Assembly (NCBI RefSeq): GCF_002723455.1
Contig: NZ_PDUS01000006.1
Location: forward strand, 1 to 64,000
Direction: 5' to 3'
Origin: Pseudoalteromonas sp. 3D05
GTDB lineage: Bacteria; Pseudomonadota; Gammaproteobacteria; Enterobacterales; Alteromonadaceae
DNA length: 64,000 nt
The notes under the pieces are model-generated. The model worked only from the letters and a program-made list of their open reading frames with translations. It was not told where the DNA came from and ran no database searches. The stretch's first letter is position 1. Each line of letters opens with the position of its first letter. This document shows positions 1 to 7,336 of the stretch, in pieces. The translations under genes were made by a program, and so were the position numbers.

Positions 1-187
1 AATTATACGCAAGCGTTTTTTAAAGTTATTTGTAATTAATTAGCATTTGGTATGATTTTCAAACGAACAGCATAAAAACACAGCTAAACTATCTGCAAAA
101 CAACTTATATAACCTAGTTAACTATATCTTTGGCTAAGATCCACACAATAGAAACTTAGGTTATTACTATAAAACGCACATCCCAGC

Positions 188-216
188 TTGAACATACACA
201 AAAACGAATATACACT
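188..216 (+). promoter_or_regulatory. Candidate sigma-70 promoter of the arsenic operon
   Basis: A TTGAAC box (188-193) and a TACACT box (211-216) are separated by exactly 17 bases and end 30 bases before the first ars start codon. An AT-rich, partly symmetric stretch follows at about 217-235, where an ArsR-type repressor would be expected to bind. Both boxes match consensus at four of six positions. This is inference from sequence only. Nothing else was recognised in bases 1-187. Confidence 0.4.
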
Positions 217-246
217 TTATCATATATTAAACTTAAGGCTTTATTT

Positions 247-1089
247 ATGAGTAATCAAACTTCCGCTAATAAGCGTTCGGTTTTATTCTTGTGTACTGGT
301 AACTCTGCTCGCTCACAAATGGCCGAAGCATTACTTCGTCACAAAGCAGGCGATCTATTTGATATTTTCAGCGCAGGTACGTCACCTGAATTGATTGACC
401 CCCGTACTTTAGATGCCATTGAGAAATTTGGTTTGACTATAGATAACCTTAAATCTAAAAGTGTTGATGAGTTCTCAGGCAAAGAGTTTGACTTTGTTAT
501 TACCCTTTGTGATAAAGCAAATAAAGAATGCCGTAACTTCCCTGGCGCCAAAGCACAATTAGCTTGGGATTTTCCAGACCCAAAAGGCCGATGCTGTAAT
601 AACCCTTTTGCTACCACATTAAGTGAATTAAACAATCGCTTGTCGATGTTTCTACTTTTAGAAAGTAAAAATCAGCCAAATAACAAGACTGCATTGAACC
701 TGCGTATTGATGAACAAATTTCTGAGCTTGATTCTTTTACGATTGATCCTGTTTCATTTTATAAGTGCTTAACAGACGATATACGTTTAAAAACACTGAT
801 GCTGACTAATTATCACGGTGAACTATGTGTATGCGAGTTGATGGAAGCATTACAAGAAGACAGCCAACCTAAAGTGTCGCGTAATTTAGCTGTTTTAAAG
901 CGAGCGGGCATTATCACAGATAGAAAACATGGCCAGTGGGTGTTCTATAGAATTAATCCAGACCTACCTATATGGATCAAAAAAGTGATCAGTGAAACAA
1001 CTGAAAGCAACCTCACACTGATAGCCAACAATTTGGACAACCTCGCTAACATGCGGAACCGTCCAAGTAAAACTGACTTTTGTCGCTAA
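247..1089 (+). CDS. Arsenate reductase (LMW-phosphatase type) fused to ArsR repressor
   Basis: The 280-residue protein has two domains. Residues about 10-140 are a low-molecular-weight phosphatase fold with the CX5R loop C16-TGNSA-R22. C88 and C95 follow at the same spacings as the C10/C82/C89 relay of thioredoxin-coupled S. aureus ArsC, so arsenate reductase activity is more likely than protein phosphatase activity. Residues about 165-265 are an ArsR winged helix with the metalloid-site motif ELCVCEL (C194, C196). A single polypeptide would therefore reduce arsenate and sense arsenite. It is first in a tight operon with a phosphatase, GAPDH and arsJ. AAGG at 235-238 is a plausible ribosome site for the ATG. 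The domains are clear; the dual function is inferred. Confidence 0.9.
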   Translation: MSNQTSANKRSVLFLCTGNSARSQMAEALLRHKAGDLFDIFSAGTSPELIDPRTLDAIEKFGLTIDNLKSKSVDEFSGKEFDFVITLCDKANKECRNFPGAKAQLAWDFPDPKGRCCNNPFATTLSELNNRLSMFLLLESKNQPNNKTALNLRIDEQISELDSFTIDPVSFYKCLTDDIRLKTLMLTNYHGELCVCELMEALQEDSQPKVSRNLAVLKRAGIITDRKHGQWVFYRINPDLPIWIKKVISETTESNLTLIANNLDNLANMRNRPSKTDFCR

Positions 1090-1103
1090 TATAGGATTTT
1101 ACA

Positions 1104-1595
1104 ATGCAACTTCACCCCTTTGACACATTAACGTTAGATAATGGCGCAAAGCTTATTTTTACGCCTTGCCCTGGTACTAAACAAGCATCCCTTGAAGAGT
1201 CAGTGTTCACACTTAAGCAAGCCGGCACCAGCATGTTACTTACGCTAATGTATGACCATGAAATTGCTAAAAATAACATTAAGCAGCTACCCACTATTTG
1301 TGCTGAACATGATATCTCTTGGTTACAGCTGCCTATATTAGATGACGATGCCCCCGATAAAGAATTTGAAGCACAGTGGCTGCAACATAAAGAAGCCATT
1401 CTAAACGCAGTAAATAACCAAGAAACTATTGCGGTGCATTGTAAAGGCGGCACAGGCAGAACAGGCTTAGTGATTGCGCTTATTTTACTGACTCATGGTT
1501 GGCCTAGTGACAAAATAATTCAACAGGTACAAAAAATAAGGCCAAAAGCACTTAGAAATACACTTCAACTTAATTATTTTAATTCACAGTTATAA
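1104..1595 (+). CDS. Dual-specificity/CDKN3-like phosphatase of the ars operon
   Basis: This is a 163-residue cysteine phosphatase. The signature HCKGGTGRTG places the nucleophile at C113 and the phosphate-binding arginine at R119, followed by the usual helix. The upstream SWLQLPILDDDAP stretch probably supplies the general-acid loop. The gene lies 14 bases after the ArsC-ArsR fusion and 20 bases before GAPDH, so it is almost certainly co-transcribed. Its substrate cannot be read from sequence. A role in handling a phosphorylated or arsenylated three-carbon intermediate is speculation from context. Confidence 0.8.
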   Translation: MQLHPFDTLTLDNGAKLIFTPCPGTKQASLEESVFTLKQAGTSMLLTLMYDHEIAKNNIKQLPTICAEHDISWLQLPILDDDAPDKEFEAQWLQHKEAILNAVNNQETIAVHCKGGTGRTGLVIALILLTHGWPSDKIIQQVQKIRPKALRNTLQLNYFNSQL

Positions 1596-1615
1596 TCAGT
1601 ATTAAGGAATAAACA

Positions 1616-2626
1616 ATGACAATTAAAGTAGGTATAAATGGTTTTGGCCGTATGGGCCGTTTATCAATGCGGGCAGCTTTCGATTGGGATGATGTGGAAA
1701 TCGTCCAGATTAACGACCCTGCAGGTAACGCTGAAACATTCGCTCATTTAATGACATTTGATTCCGTACACGGCAAATGGCATCACGAAGCAAGCCATAA
1801 CGACAATGCCATTATTATAAATGGTAAAAAAATTGGCTTTAGTCAAAACACTAAAACACAAGAGACTGATTGGTCACAATGCGATGTGGTTATTGAAGCA
1901 TCTGGCAAAATTAAAACTAAAGCACTACTGCAAGCTTACCTTGATCAAGGTGTAAAACGCGTTGTTGTAACAGCGCCAGTAAAAGAAGACGGTATTTTAA
2001 ATGTTGTAATGGGTGTAAACGATCACCTTTATAACAAAGACACTCATTCTATTGTTACTGCTGCTTCATGTACAACTAACTGCTTAGCGCCTGTAGTTAA
2101 AGTTATTCATGAAAAGATTGGTATTAAACATGGTTCAATCACCACGATTCACGACATAACCAATACCCAAACAATTATTGATGCCCCCCACAAAGACTTA
2201 CGCCGTGCGCGTTCATGTGGCACAAGTTTAATTCCTACCACCACAGGGTCAGCAACAGCTATCACACATATTTTCCCCGAGTTAAAAGGCAAATTAAACG
2301 GTCACGCGATTCGCGTACCACTTACTAATGCATCAATCACTGATTGTGTGTTTGAACTTGAACGTGGCACAACCATTACTGAAGTAAATACCTTACTTAA
2401 AGAGGCAGCCGCGGGTGAGCTTAAAGACATTATGGGCTATGAAGAACGCCCGCTTGTATCTATTGATTACAAAACCGACCCTCGCTCAAGTGTTATTGAT
2501 GCACTTTCAACTATGGTGATCAACGACACACAAGTGAAGCTTTACGTGTGGTACGACAATGAGTGGGGATATGCAAACCGTACTGCCGAACTTGTACGTA
2601 AAGTTGGCCTAGCCGATAAGGAATAA
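1616..2626 (+). CDS. ArsJ-associated glyceraldehyde-3-phosphate dehydrogenase
   Basis: This is a 336-residue type I GAPDH. It has the N-terminal nucleotide-binding motif [10 protein letters not shown], the catalytic segment SCTTNC with C152, and H179 as base. With arsenate in place of phosphate, GAPDH makes unstable 1-arseno-3-phosphoglycerate, and in ars operons a dedicated GAPDH feeds this to ArsJ. The next gene is arsJ and follows with no gap, which supports the specialised role over glycolysis. The start ATG is preceded by AAGGA at 1604-1608. Reading it as a resistance paralogue is established for such operons; it was not tested here. Confidence 0.93.
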   Translation: MTIKVGINGFGRMGRLSMRAAFDWDDVEIVQINDPAGNAETFAHLMTFDSVHGKWHHEASHNDNAIIINGKKIGFSQNTKTQETDWSQCDVVIEASGKIKTKALLQAYLDQGVKRVVVTAPVKEDGILNVVMGVNDHLYNKDTHSIVTAASCTTNCLAPVVKVIHEKIGIKHGSITTIHDITNTQTIIDAPHKDLRRARSCGTSLIPTTTGSATAITHIFPELKGKLNGHAIRVPLTNASITDCVFELERGTTITEVNTLLKEAAAGELKDIMGYEERPLVSIDYKTDPRSSVIDALSTMVINDTQVKLYVWYDNEWGYANRTAELVRKVGLADKE

Positions 2627-3859
2627 TTGACCGTGGAGCGATTAAAAGCACTTCCGCCACAAATAAAACAATATTTAATAATTACCGGTAATTATTGGGC
2701 GTTTACCCTTACTGACGGCGCATTGCGTATGCTTGTAGTGCTGTACTTCCACCAGCTTGGTTACAGCCCGCTTAGCATAGCGATGTTATTTTTGTTTTAT
2801 GAAATTTTTGGTGTGATCACTAATTTAGTGGGCGGATGGCTTGGCGCTCGATTCGGCCTCAATAAAACCATGAACATTGGCTTGGGCTTACAAATAGTTT
2901 CTTTAGCCATGCTCATGGTGCCTGTTGATGTACTCACTGTAATTTATGTTATGGCAGCACAGGCACTATCTGGAATAGCCAAAGATCTCAACAAAATGAG
3001 CGCAAAGAGTGCGATAAAACTCCTTGTGCCAAAAGATGCGCAAGGCCAGTTGTATAAATGGGTGGCAATATTAACTGGATCTAAAAATGCACTCAAAGGG
3101 GTTGGCTTCTTTTTGGGTGGCTTGTTGCTTACCATACTGGAGTTCCACGGTGCAATTCTTAGTATGATTTGCATGCTCACCGCGGTCTGGCTATTTAGTA
3201 TCTTTGCTTTAAAAGAAGACTTAGGTAAAGCTAAAAATAAAGCCAAATTTAGTGAGTTATTCTCCAAAAGCAAAGCCATTAATGTGCTCTCCGCTGCACG
3301 AATGTTTTTATTCGGCGCAAGAGATGTATGGTTTGTGGTTGCCCTACCGGTATTTTTAGCCGCAACCTTTGGTTGGGATCACTGGTGGGTTGGTGGCTTT
3401 ATGGCAAGCTGGGTGATCGGCTATGGCGTAGTGCAATCTTTTGCCCCCTCTTTTACCGGTAAAAAGTCAGGGCAAGTCCCAAGTGGCCGCAGCGCATTTT
3501 TATGGGCGAGTTATTTAACGCTATTGCCTGCATTTATTGCTTTAGCACTACATTTTGACTTTCATATTCAGGTATCAATTATTGTAGGCTTACTACTGTT
3601 CGGTGCAGTCTTTGCTATAAACTCATCATTACATAGTTACTTGATTGTCAGCCTTGCAGATAGTGATGGCGTGTCGTTAGATGTAGGCTTTTACTATATG
3701 GCCAACGCCATGGGCCGATTAATTGGTACTGTTCTATCGGGCTGGGTATATCAACAGTACGGACTTGAAGCCTGTTTATGGATTTCAAGCGCATTTATTG
3801 CCTTAGCTGCCCTGCTATCACTAGCATTGCCACAACAAGCCGACGCTCCTGCACAGTAA
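2627..3859 (+). CDS. arsJ: ArsJ organoarsenical efflux transporter (MFS)
   Basis: This is a 410-residue membrane protein with about 12 hydrophobic segments in the major-facilitator pattern. It belongs to the ArsJ group, which exports 1-arseno-3-phosphoglycerate made by the neighbouring GAPDH. The product then hydrolyses to arsenate outside the cell. The frame opens with TTG immediately after the GAPDH stop. A GTG at 2633 is an equally possible start, so translation is probably coupled. It is the last gene of the operon. A perfect hairpin follows the stop, and a decayed copy of its 3' end lies about 1 kb downstream. Confidence 0.9.
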   Translation: MTVERLKALPPQIKQYLIITGNYWAFTLTDGALRMLVVLYFHQLGYSPLSIAMLFLFYEIFGVITNLVGGWLGARFGLNKTMNIGLGLQIVSLAMLMVPVDVLTVIYVMAAQALSGIAKDLNKMSAKSAIKLLVPKDAQGQLYKWVAILTGSKNALKGVGFFLGGLLLTILEFHGAILSMICMLTAVWLFSIFALKEDLGKAKNKAKFSELFSKSKAINVLSAARMFLFGARDVWFVVALPVFLAATFGWDHWWVGGFMASWVIGYGVVQSFAPSFTGKKSGQVPSGRSAFLWASYLTLLPAFIALALHFDFHIQVSIIVGLLLFGAVFAINSSLHSYLIVSLADSDGVSLDVGFYYMANAMGRLIGTVLSGWVYQQYGLEACLWISSAFIALAALLSLALPQQADAPAQ

Positions 3860-3870
3860 CTGAGTTTACA

Positions 3871-3894
3871 CCTGCATGGTGTTTACCATGCAGG
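3871..3894 (+). terminator. Perfect hairpin just after arsJ
   Basis: A 10-bp perfect stem (CCTGCATGGT / ACCATGCAGG) with a 4-nt loop begins 12 bases after the arsJ stop. No T-tract follows, so it may protect the mRNA 3' end or need Rho rather than act as a classical intrinsic terminator. Confidence 0.5.
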
Positions 3895-4014
3895 GCTCTG
3901 CAGTTTCAAAAATAAGACAGCTCACGACTAAGCAACTTACCTAAATATGGAACATTTAATGCATGATTTTTGACATTAAAAAACATGTCAATTTATAGTC
4001 GCACGGGACGCTCA

Positions 4015-4440
4015 ATGAATCTAACCAATATACCTTCATCATTAATTACTGATCCAAACTTGTTAAAGCAAGCCCAAACTGGCACACAACAAACTATGAA
4101 CCAAGCTGAAGATAGCGCACCAACAGCTACTTCAGCAAAAGTTGCTGATGAGCAAACCACCCAAGACGAAGCTAACACTGATGAAACCAAACAAAGCACG
4201 CAGCAACAGATGATTACACACATAAAAACACTACAAGAAAAAATTCGCGCGCTAGAAGCTGACGACAGCCTAACAAAAGCAGATCAACAAACACAAATTG
4301 ACGAATTACAGCAAGAGTTAGATGAAGAACTCGTTGCAATACAATTAAGCGTTAAAAAGAATGTATCAACGTTGATGGGAAGTTTATTTTCGTCAGCAGG
4401 CAACACGAGTTCAGGTTTATTGTTTAATCACAGCGCTTAG
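4015..4440 (+). CDS. Small coiled-coil protein, FlxA-like
   Basis: The product is about 141 residues and hydrophilic, rich in Gln, Thr, Asp and Glu. A low-complexity N-terminal half is followed by a heptad-like coiled-coil segment (IKTLQEKIRALE...QIDELQQELDEEL). This resembles the FlxA-like family, though function is unknown and the match is by eye. No signal peptide or membrane segment is seen. The ATG at 4015 was chosen because GGGA lies about 7 bases upstream. ATG at 3985 or TTG at 3970 would add up to 15 residues. A good terminator follows at once, so it looks monocistronic. Confidence 0.6.
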   Translation: MNLTNIPSSLITDPNLLKQAQTGTQQTMNQAEDSAPTATSAKVADEQTTQDEANTDETKQSTQQQMITHIKTLQEKIRALEADDSLTKADQQTQIDELQQELDEELVAIQLSVKKNVSTLMGSLFSSAGNTSSGLLFNHSA

Positions 4441-4470
4441 GGTAACTTTTTAACTAATATTCTTAGAACT

Positions 4471-4496
4471 AAAAAAGTCCCTAAGCGGGGCTTTTT
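4471..4496 (+). terminator. Intrinsic terminator after FlxA-like gene
   Basis: An AAAGTCCC / GGGGCTTT stem with one G-T pair and a short loop is followed by a run of T. It lies 30 bases after the stop codon. In the next 339 bases (4497-4835) I see no gene. Confidence 0.75.
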
Positions 4497-4835
4497 ACTT
4501 ATTACCCTTGACCTACATGTGCCTTATTTACTGCTTGTACTTGAGGAAAATTGCTCGCCTCAAGACTTGATTATAAACCCGCTTTTTCTCACTTGAGCTA
4601 AGTTCAAAGTCTACACGCGTAGAATATTTCATCTAAATGATGCTTTGCCTAATTTAATATGGGTGACTGGTGCATATTCACACCAATCGACGTCATTACT
4701 GGATGCATAGTCATATTTAAAGTGAGTTAAAAAAACAACACTTGGTTTTTTAATTAAAAGATCAAGAAAACACAACAGCTTGCTTGACCGAAACTTTCTA
4801 ATGGGAGAGCCCTTATAAGCACTTCACAGTTAATA

Positions 4836-5018
4836 GATTGCCAGTCTTGCTAACAGCCATGGCGTATCGTTAGATGTAGGCTTTTATATAGGGTCGACGC
4901 CATGGGAAGGTTTATCGGGCTTTATTATCAATAGGGACTTAAAGCCTGCTTAAGGTTGTTAAGTGCACTTATCGCTATCGCGGCAATATTATCTATGCTT
5001 CTTCCAATCCAACACTAA
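4836..5018 (+). pseudogene. Relic of the 3' end of an arsJ gene
   Basis: This stretch aligns base by base with the intact arsJ 3' end (about 3643-3835). The shared blocks include GTTAGATGTAGGCTTTTA, CGCCATGGG, TATCGGGCT and GACTT-AAGCCTG, then a similar ending into TAA. It carries substitutions, a deletion of roughly ten bases after the GCCATGGG block, and in-frame stops, and its own start is gone. It is therefore a dead fragment from a former tandem copy or a replaced arsJ, with the FlxA-like gene between the two. The homology is seen directly; how it arose is inferred. Confidence 0.8.
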
Positions 5019-5101
5019 AAATAACTAAGTACGCGTTTTTTTAGCTTTCTTCTCAAAGTGTCGTATATTTAAAGGCAGTAATTAACTACAGAGTTGCAAT
5101 A

Positions 5102-5524
5102 ATGTTCCTTACCCGCTTAATTTACGCAAGCCGAATTACAGAAAGCTTTTCAAACTCAAGTATTGAGCACATTATTAGAAAGGCATCTGAAGATAACGTC
5201 AAAAATCATATAACAGGCATGTTGTGCTTTAATAGTAACTATTTCTTACAGTGTCTAGAAGGAGCACGCACGCAAGTAAACCAAACCTATAAACGAATTT
5301 TAAATGATGAACGCCACACGGACATAACCCTTCTTTACTATGATGAAATTGCTGTAAGGGATTTCGCTGACTGGTCCATGGGATATGTACCTTCTTCAAG
5401 CCTCAGCAGCTCTATTAACCTTAAATTTTCAGGCTGCACTGATTTTAACCCATATAAAATCTCAGGTGACGGCGCATTTAAAATGATGTTGGAGTTAAAA
5501 AAGTTATTACCATCAATAGAGTGA
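5102..5524 (+). CDS. BLUF-domain blue-light sensor
   Basis: The 140-residue protein is essentially one BLUF domain that binds FAD. All hallmark residues fall at the numbering of the cyanobacterial protein Slr1694/PixD: Y8 in LIYAS, N32, Q50 in FLQCLEG, and W91 with M93 in DWSMGY. Y8, N32 and Q50 form the hydrogen-bond switch that responds to flavin excitation. No output domain is fused, so it must signal through a partner protein. No EAL, GGDEF or regulator gene is adjacent, so the pathway is unknown. Confidence 0.93.
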   Translation: MFLTRLIYASRITESFSNSSIEHIIRKASEDNVKNHITGMLCFNSNYFLQCLEGARTQVNQTYKRILNDERHTDITLLYYDEIAVRDFADWSMGYVPSSSLSSSINLKFSGCTDFNPYKISGDGAFKMMLELKKLLPSIE

Positions 5525-5535
5525 ATGTATAAAAG

Positions 5536-5612
5536 TGGTGGCCCCTCCCAGACTCGAACTGGGGACCTAACGATTATGAGTCGTGTGCTCTAACCAACTG
5601 AGCTAAGGGGCC
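5536..5612 (-). tRNA. tRNA with CAU anticodon, probably tRNA-Ile2 (lysidine type)
   Basis: A complete 77-nt cloverleaf on the minus strand includes an encoded 3' CCA. The acceptor stem is GGCCCCT / AGGGGCC, the anticodon loop CTCATAA, and the T-loop TTCGAGT. The anticodon reads methionine as DNA. The GGCCCCTTAGCTCAG 5' half and the CGACTCATAATCG anticodon arm match E. coli ileX, not elongator tRNA-Met (which starts GGCTACG). It should therefore be modified by TilS to read AUA as isoleucine. The identity is by recall of E. coli sequences. Confidence 0.85.
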
Positions 5613-5838
5613 ACTTATATATTAGCGTTTATATACAGCTAAATTTTGAAGCGTTTAGTCACTTGATTGACTAAAGCGGGTTGCAGTATAAAAAGTTTTT
5701 ACTGGCTTGTCACTAGCAAAAACCTTTATTTTAACAATCTGTAAGCCAACTGCCTAAATAGTAATCGCCACAATGCTTTATAGTGGTGTTTATAGCAATT
5801 TAAACTTTAAAAACCACCTTCACAGCATATATCACAAC

Positions 5839-7023
5839 CTAACAGAATTGCCCTGCTGCAAAACCACAGCTCCAAGCGTATTGAAAGTTATAGCCTCCCA
5901 ACCAACCTGTTACATCTGTTACTTCGCCAATAAAATATAAATTTTTAGCCTTTTTAGCTTCAAAGGTCTTTGAACTGAGTTCGTCGGTGTCTACTCCGCC
6001 TAATGTAACTTCTGCGGTGCGATAGCCTTCAGTCCCGTTAGGTTTAATTTGCCAGTTATGTATGTAATCAGATAGCTCGTCAATTTGGCTGTGAGTAAGC
6101 TGGTTTATATTACAATCTGGAATTGCTTTACTTTCATGTAATATTTCAACAAAACGTTTTGGTAAAATAGTTGCTAGGCTATTCTTTAATGATTTTTGTG
6201 CTTGGCTTTCGCGCCATGTTGCTAGTTGCTCTTTTAAATCAAGCTCTGGTAACAGGTTTATAGTAACTGCTTGCCCTGCTCGCCAAAACGAGCTTATTTG
6301 TAATATGGCAGGGCCGGATAAACCACGATGAGTAAACAGAATATTTTCTTTAAAAGTCGTGCCGTCTTCGCTACTGACAATACAGGGAATACTGATCCCT
6401 GATAACCCTTCAAAGCGGTCTTTATCATGTTGGTGCAAGGTGAAGGGTACAAGTGCAGCCATGGTAGGTAATACTTTCAAACCAAATTGTTCAGCAACCT
6501 TATAACCTATTGGTGTGGCACCAAGCTTTGGCATTGTTAAGCCACCCGCAGCAACTACAAGTGATTCACACTGATAGGTTTCTTGCTCTGTGGTTACCTG
6601 ATAACCAGTATCGGTTTTTGTTACGTTTAGCACTTCATTGCGAAGCGCAACATTAACCCCTGCCCACTCACATTCGGTGAGCAATATATTAACAATGTCT
6701 TGGGCACTGTTATCACAAAATAACTGACCTAGGGTTTTATGATGATAGGCTAAACCGTGGCGATCGACCAATTCAATAAAGTCATGCTGGGTATAACGAC
6801 TTAGACATGATTTAACAAAATGAGGATTGCCGCAAAGGTAATTGTCAGGGCTCGCATTTTCGTTGGTGAAGTTACAACGCCCTCCTCCACTAATTAAAAT
6901 TTTACGTCCTGGCTTTTTACCCATATCAAGCACCGTAACATTGCGTCCTCGGTAACCTGCTTGAGCAGCGCACATTAAACCTGCAGCACCGGCACCTATC
7001 ACTATTACATCTACTTGGGTCAT
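5839..7023 (-). CDS. HI0933/YhiN-family FAD-dependent oxidoreductase
   Basis: This is a 394-residue flavoprotein. The N-terminal Rossmann motif GAGAAGLMCA binds the FAD ADP moiety, followed by the family signature GRKILISGGGRCNFTN at about residues 39-54. The C-terminal FAD site is GEVTDVTGWLGGYNFQYAWSCG, characteristic of the HI0933/BaiN-like group. The substrate is unknown in most bacteria. It is a single gene flanked by long intergenic regions, and the start ATG is the first in frame. A cytoplasmic location is expected, as there is no signal peptide. Confidence 0.88.
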   Translation of the reverse strand: MTQVDVIVIGAGAAGLMCAAQAGYRGRNVTVLDMGKKPGRKILISGGGRCNFTNENASPDNYLCGNPHFVKSCLSRYTQHDFIELVDRHGLAYHHKTLGQLFCDNSAQDIVNILLTECEWAGVNVALRNEVLNVTKTDTGYQVTTEQETYQCESLVVAAGGLTMPKLGATPIGYKVAEQFGLKVLPTMAALVPFTLHQHDKDRFEGLSGISIPCIVSSEDGTTFKENILFTHRGLSGPAILQISSFWRAGQAVTINLLPELDLKEQLATWRESQAQKSLKNSLATILPKRFVEILHESKAIPDCNINQLTHSQIDELSDYIHNWQIKPNGTEGYRTAEVTLGGVDTDELSSKTFEAKKAKNLYFIGEVTDVTGWLGGYNFQYAWSCGFAAGQFC

Positions 7024-7336
7024 TTACTTTTCTCGCTAAATTTTTTTGAATTATAACAAACTTAGCTCGACAAACTGAGATGTATTTAACTATTAAATTA
7101 ATAACAATAAAGATTTTATCGGGATTATCGCCACATCAAAAAACAATACTTTATAACTAAAAACCAATGAAAAAACAAAGCTAAAAATATTATTTGGCCA
7201 TATAAACATCTCTATATAACCAAAATGGTGACAGACATAACGAAACGTTATTTTCACAGTTTTAACAGATCGTTTACTTTTGTACCCCTTCACAACAATT
7301 CATTGTGAAGTAATACATAACAATCTAGGGATAATT
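7024..7336. other. Intergenic region between flavoprotein and protease
   Basis: This 313-bp AT-rich stretch separates two divergent genes and must hold both promoters. A near-symmetric CTTCACAACAATTCATTGTGAAG at about 7289-7311 lies just before the protease ribosome site and could be an operator or 5'UTR hairpin. A 66-codon frame on the minus strand here has no family resemblance and is not called. Confidence 0.4.

Noticed and set aside
5536-5612. Elongator tRNA-Met
   Set aside because: Acceptor and anticodon arm match tRNA-Ile2 instead.
7093-7293. 66-codon frame upstream of protease
   Set aside because: AT-rich, hydrophobic by composition, no ribosome site and no recognised family.
7280-7336. 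N-terminal extension of the protease from TTG
   Set aside because: The ATG at 7337 has a ribosome site and starts a proper signal peptide.
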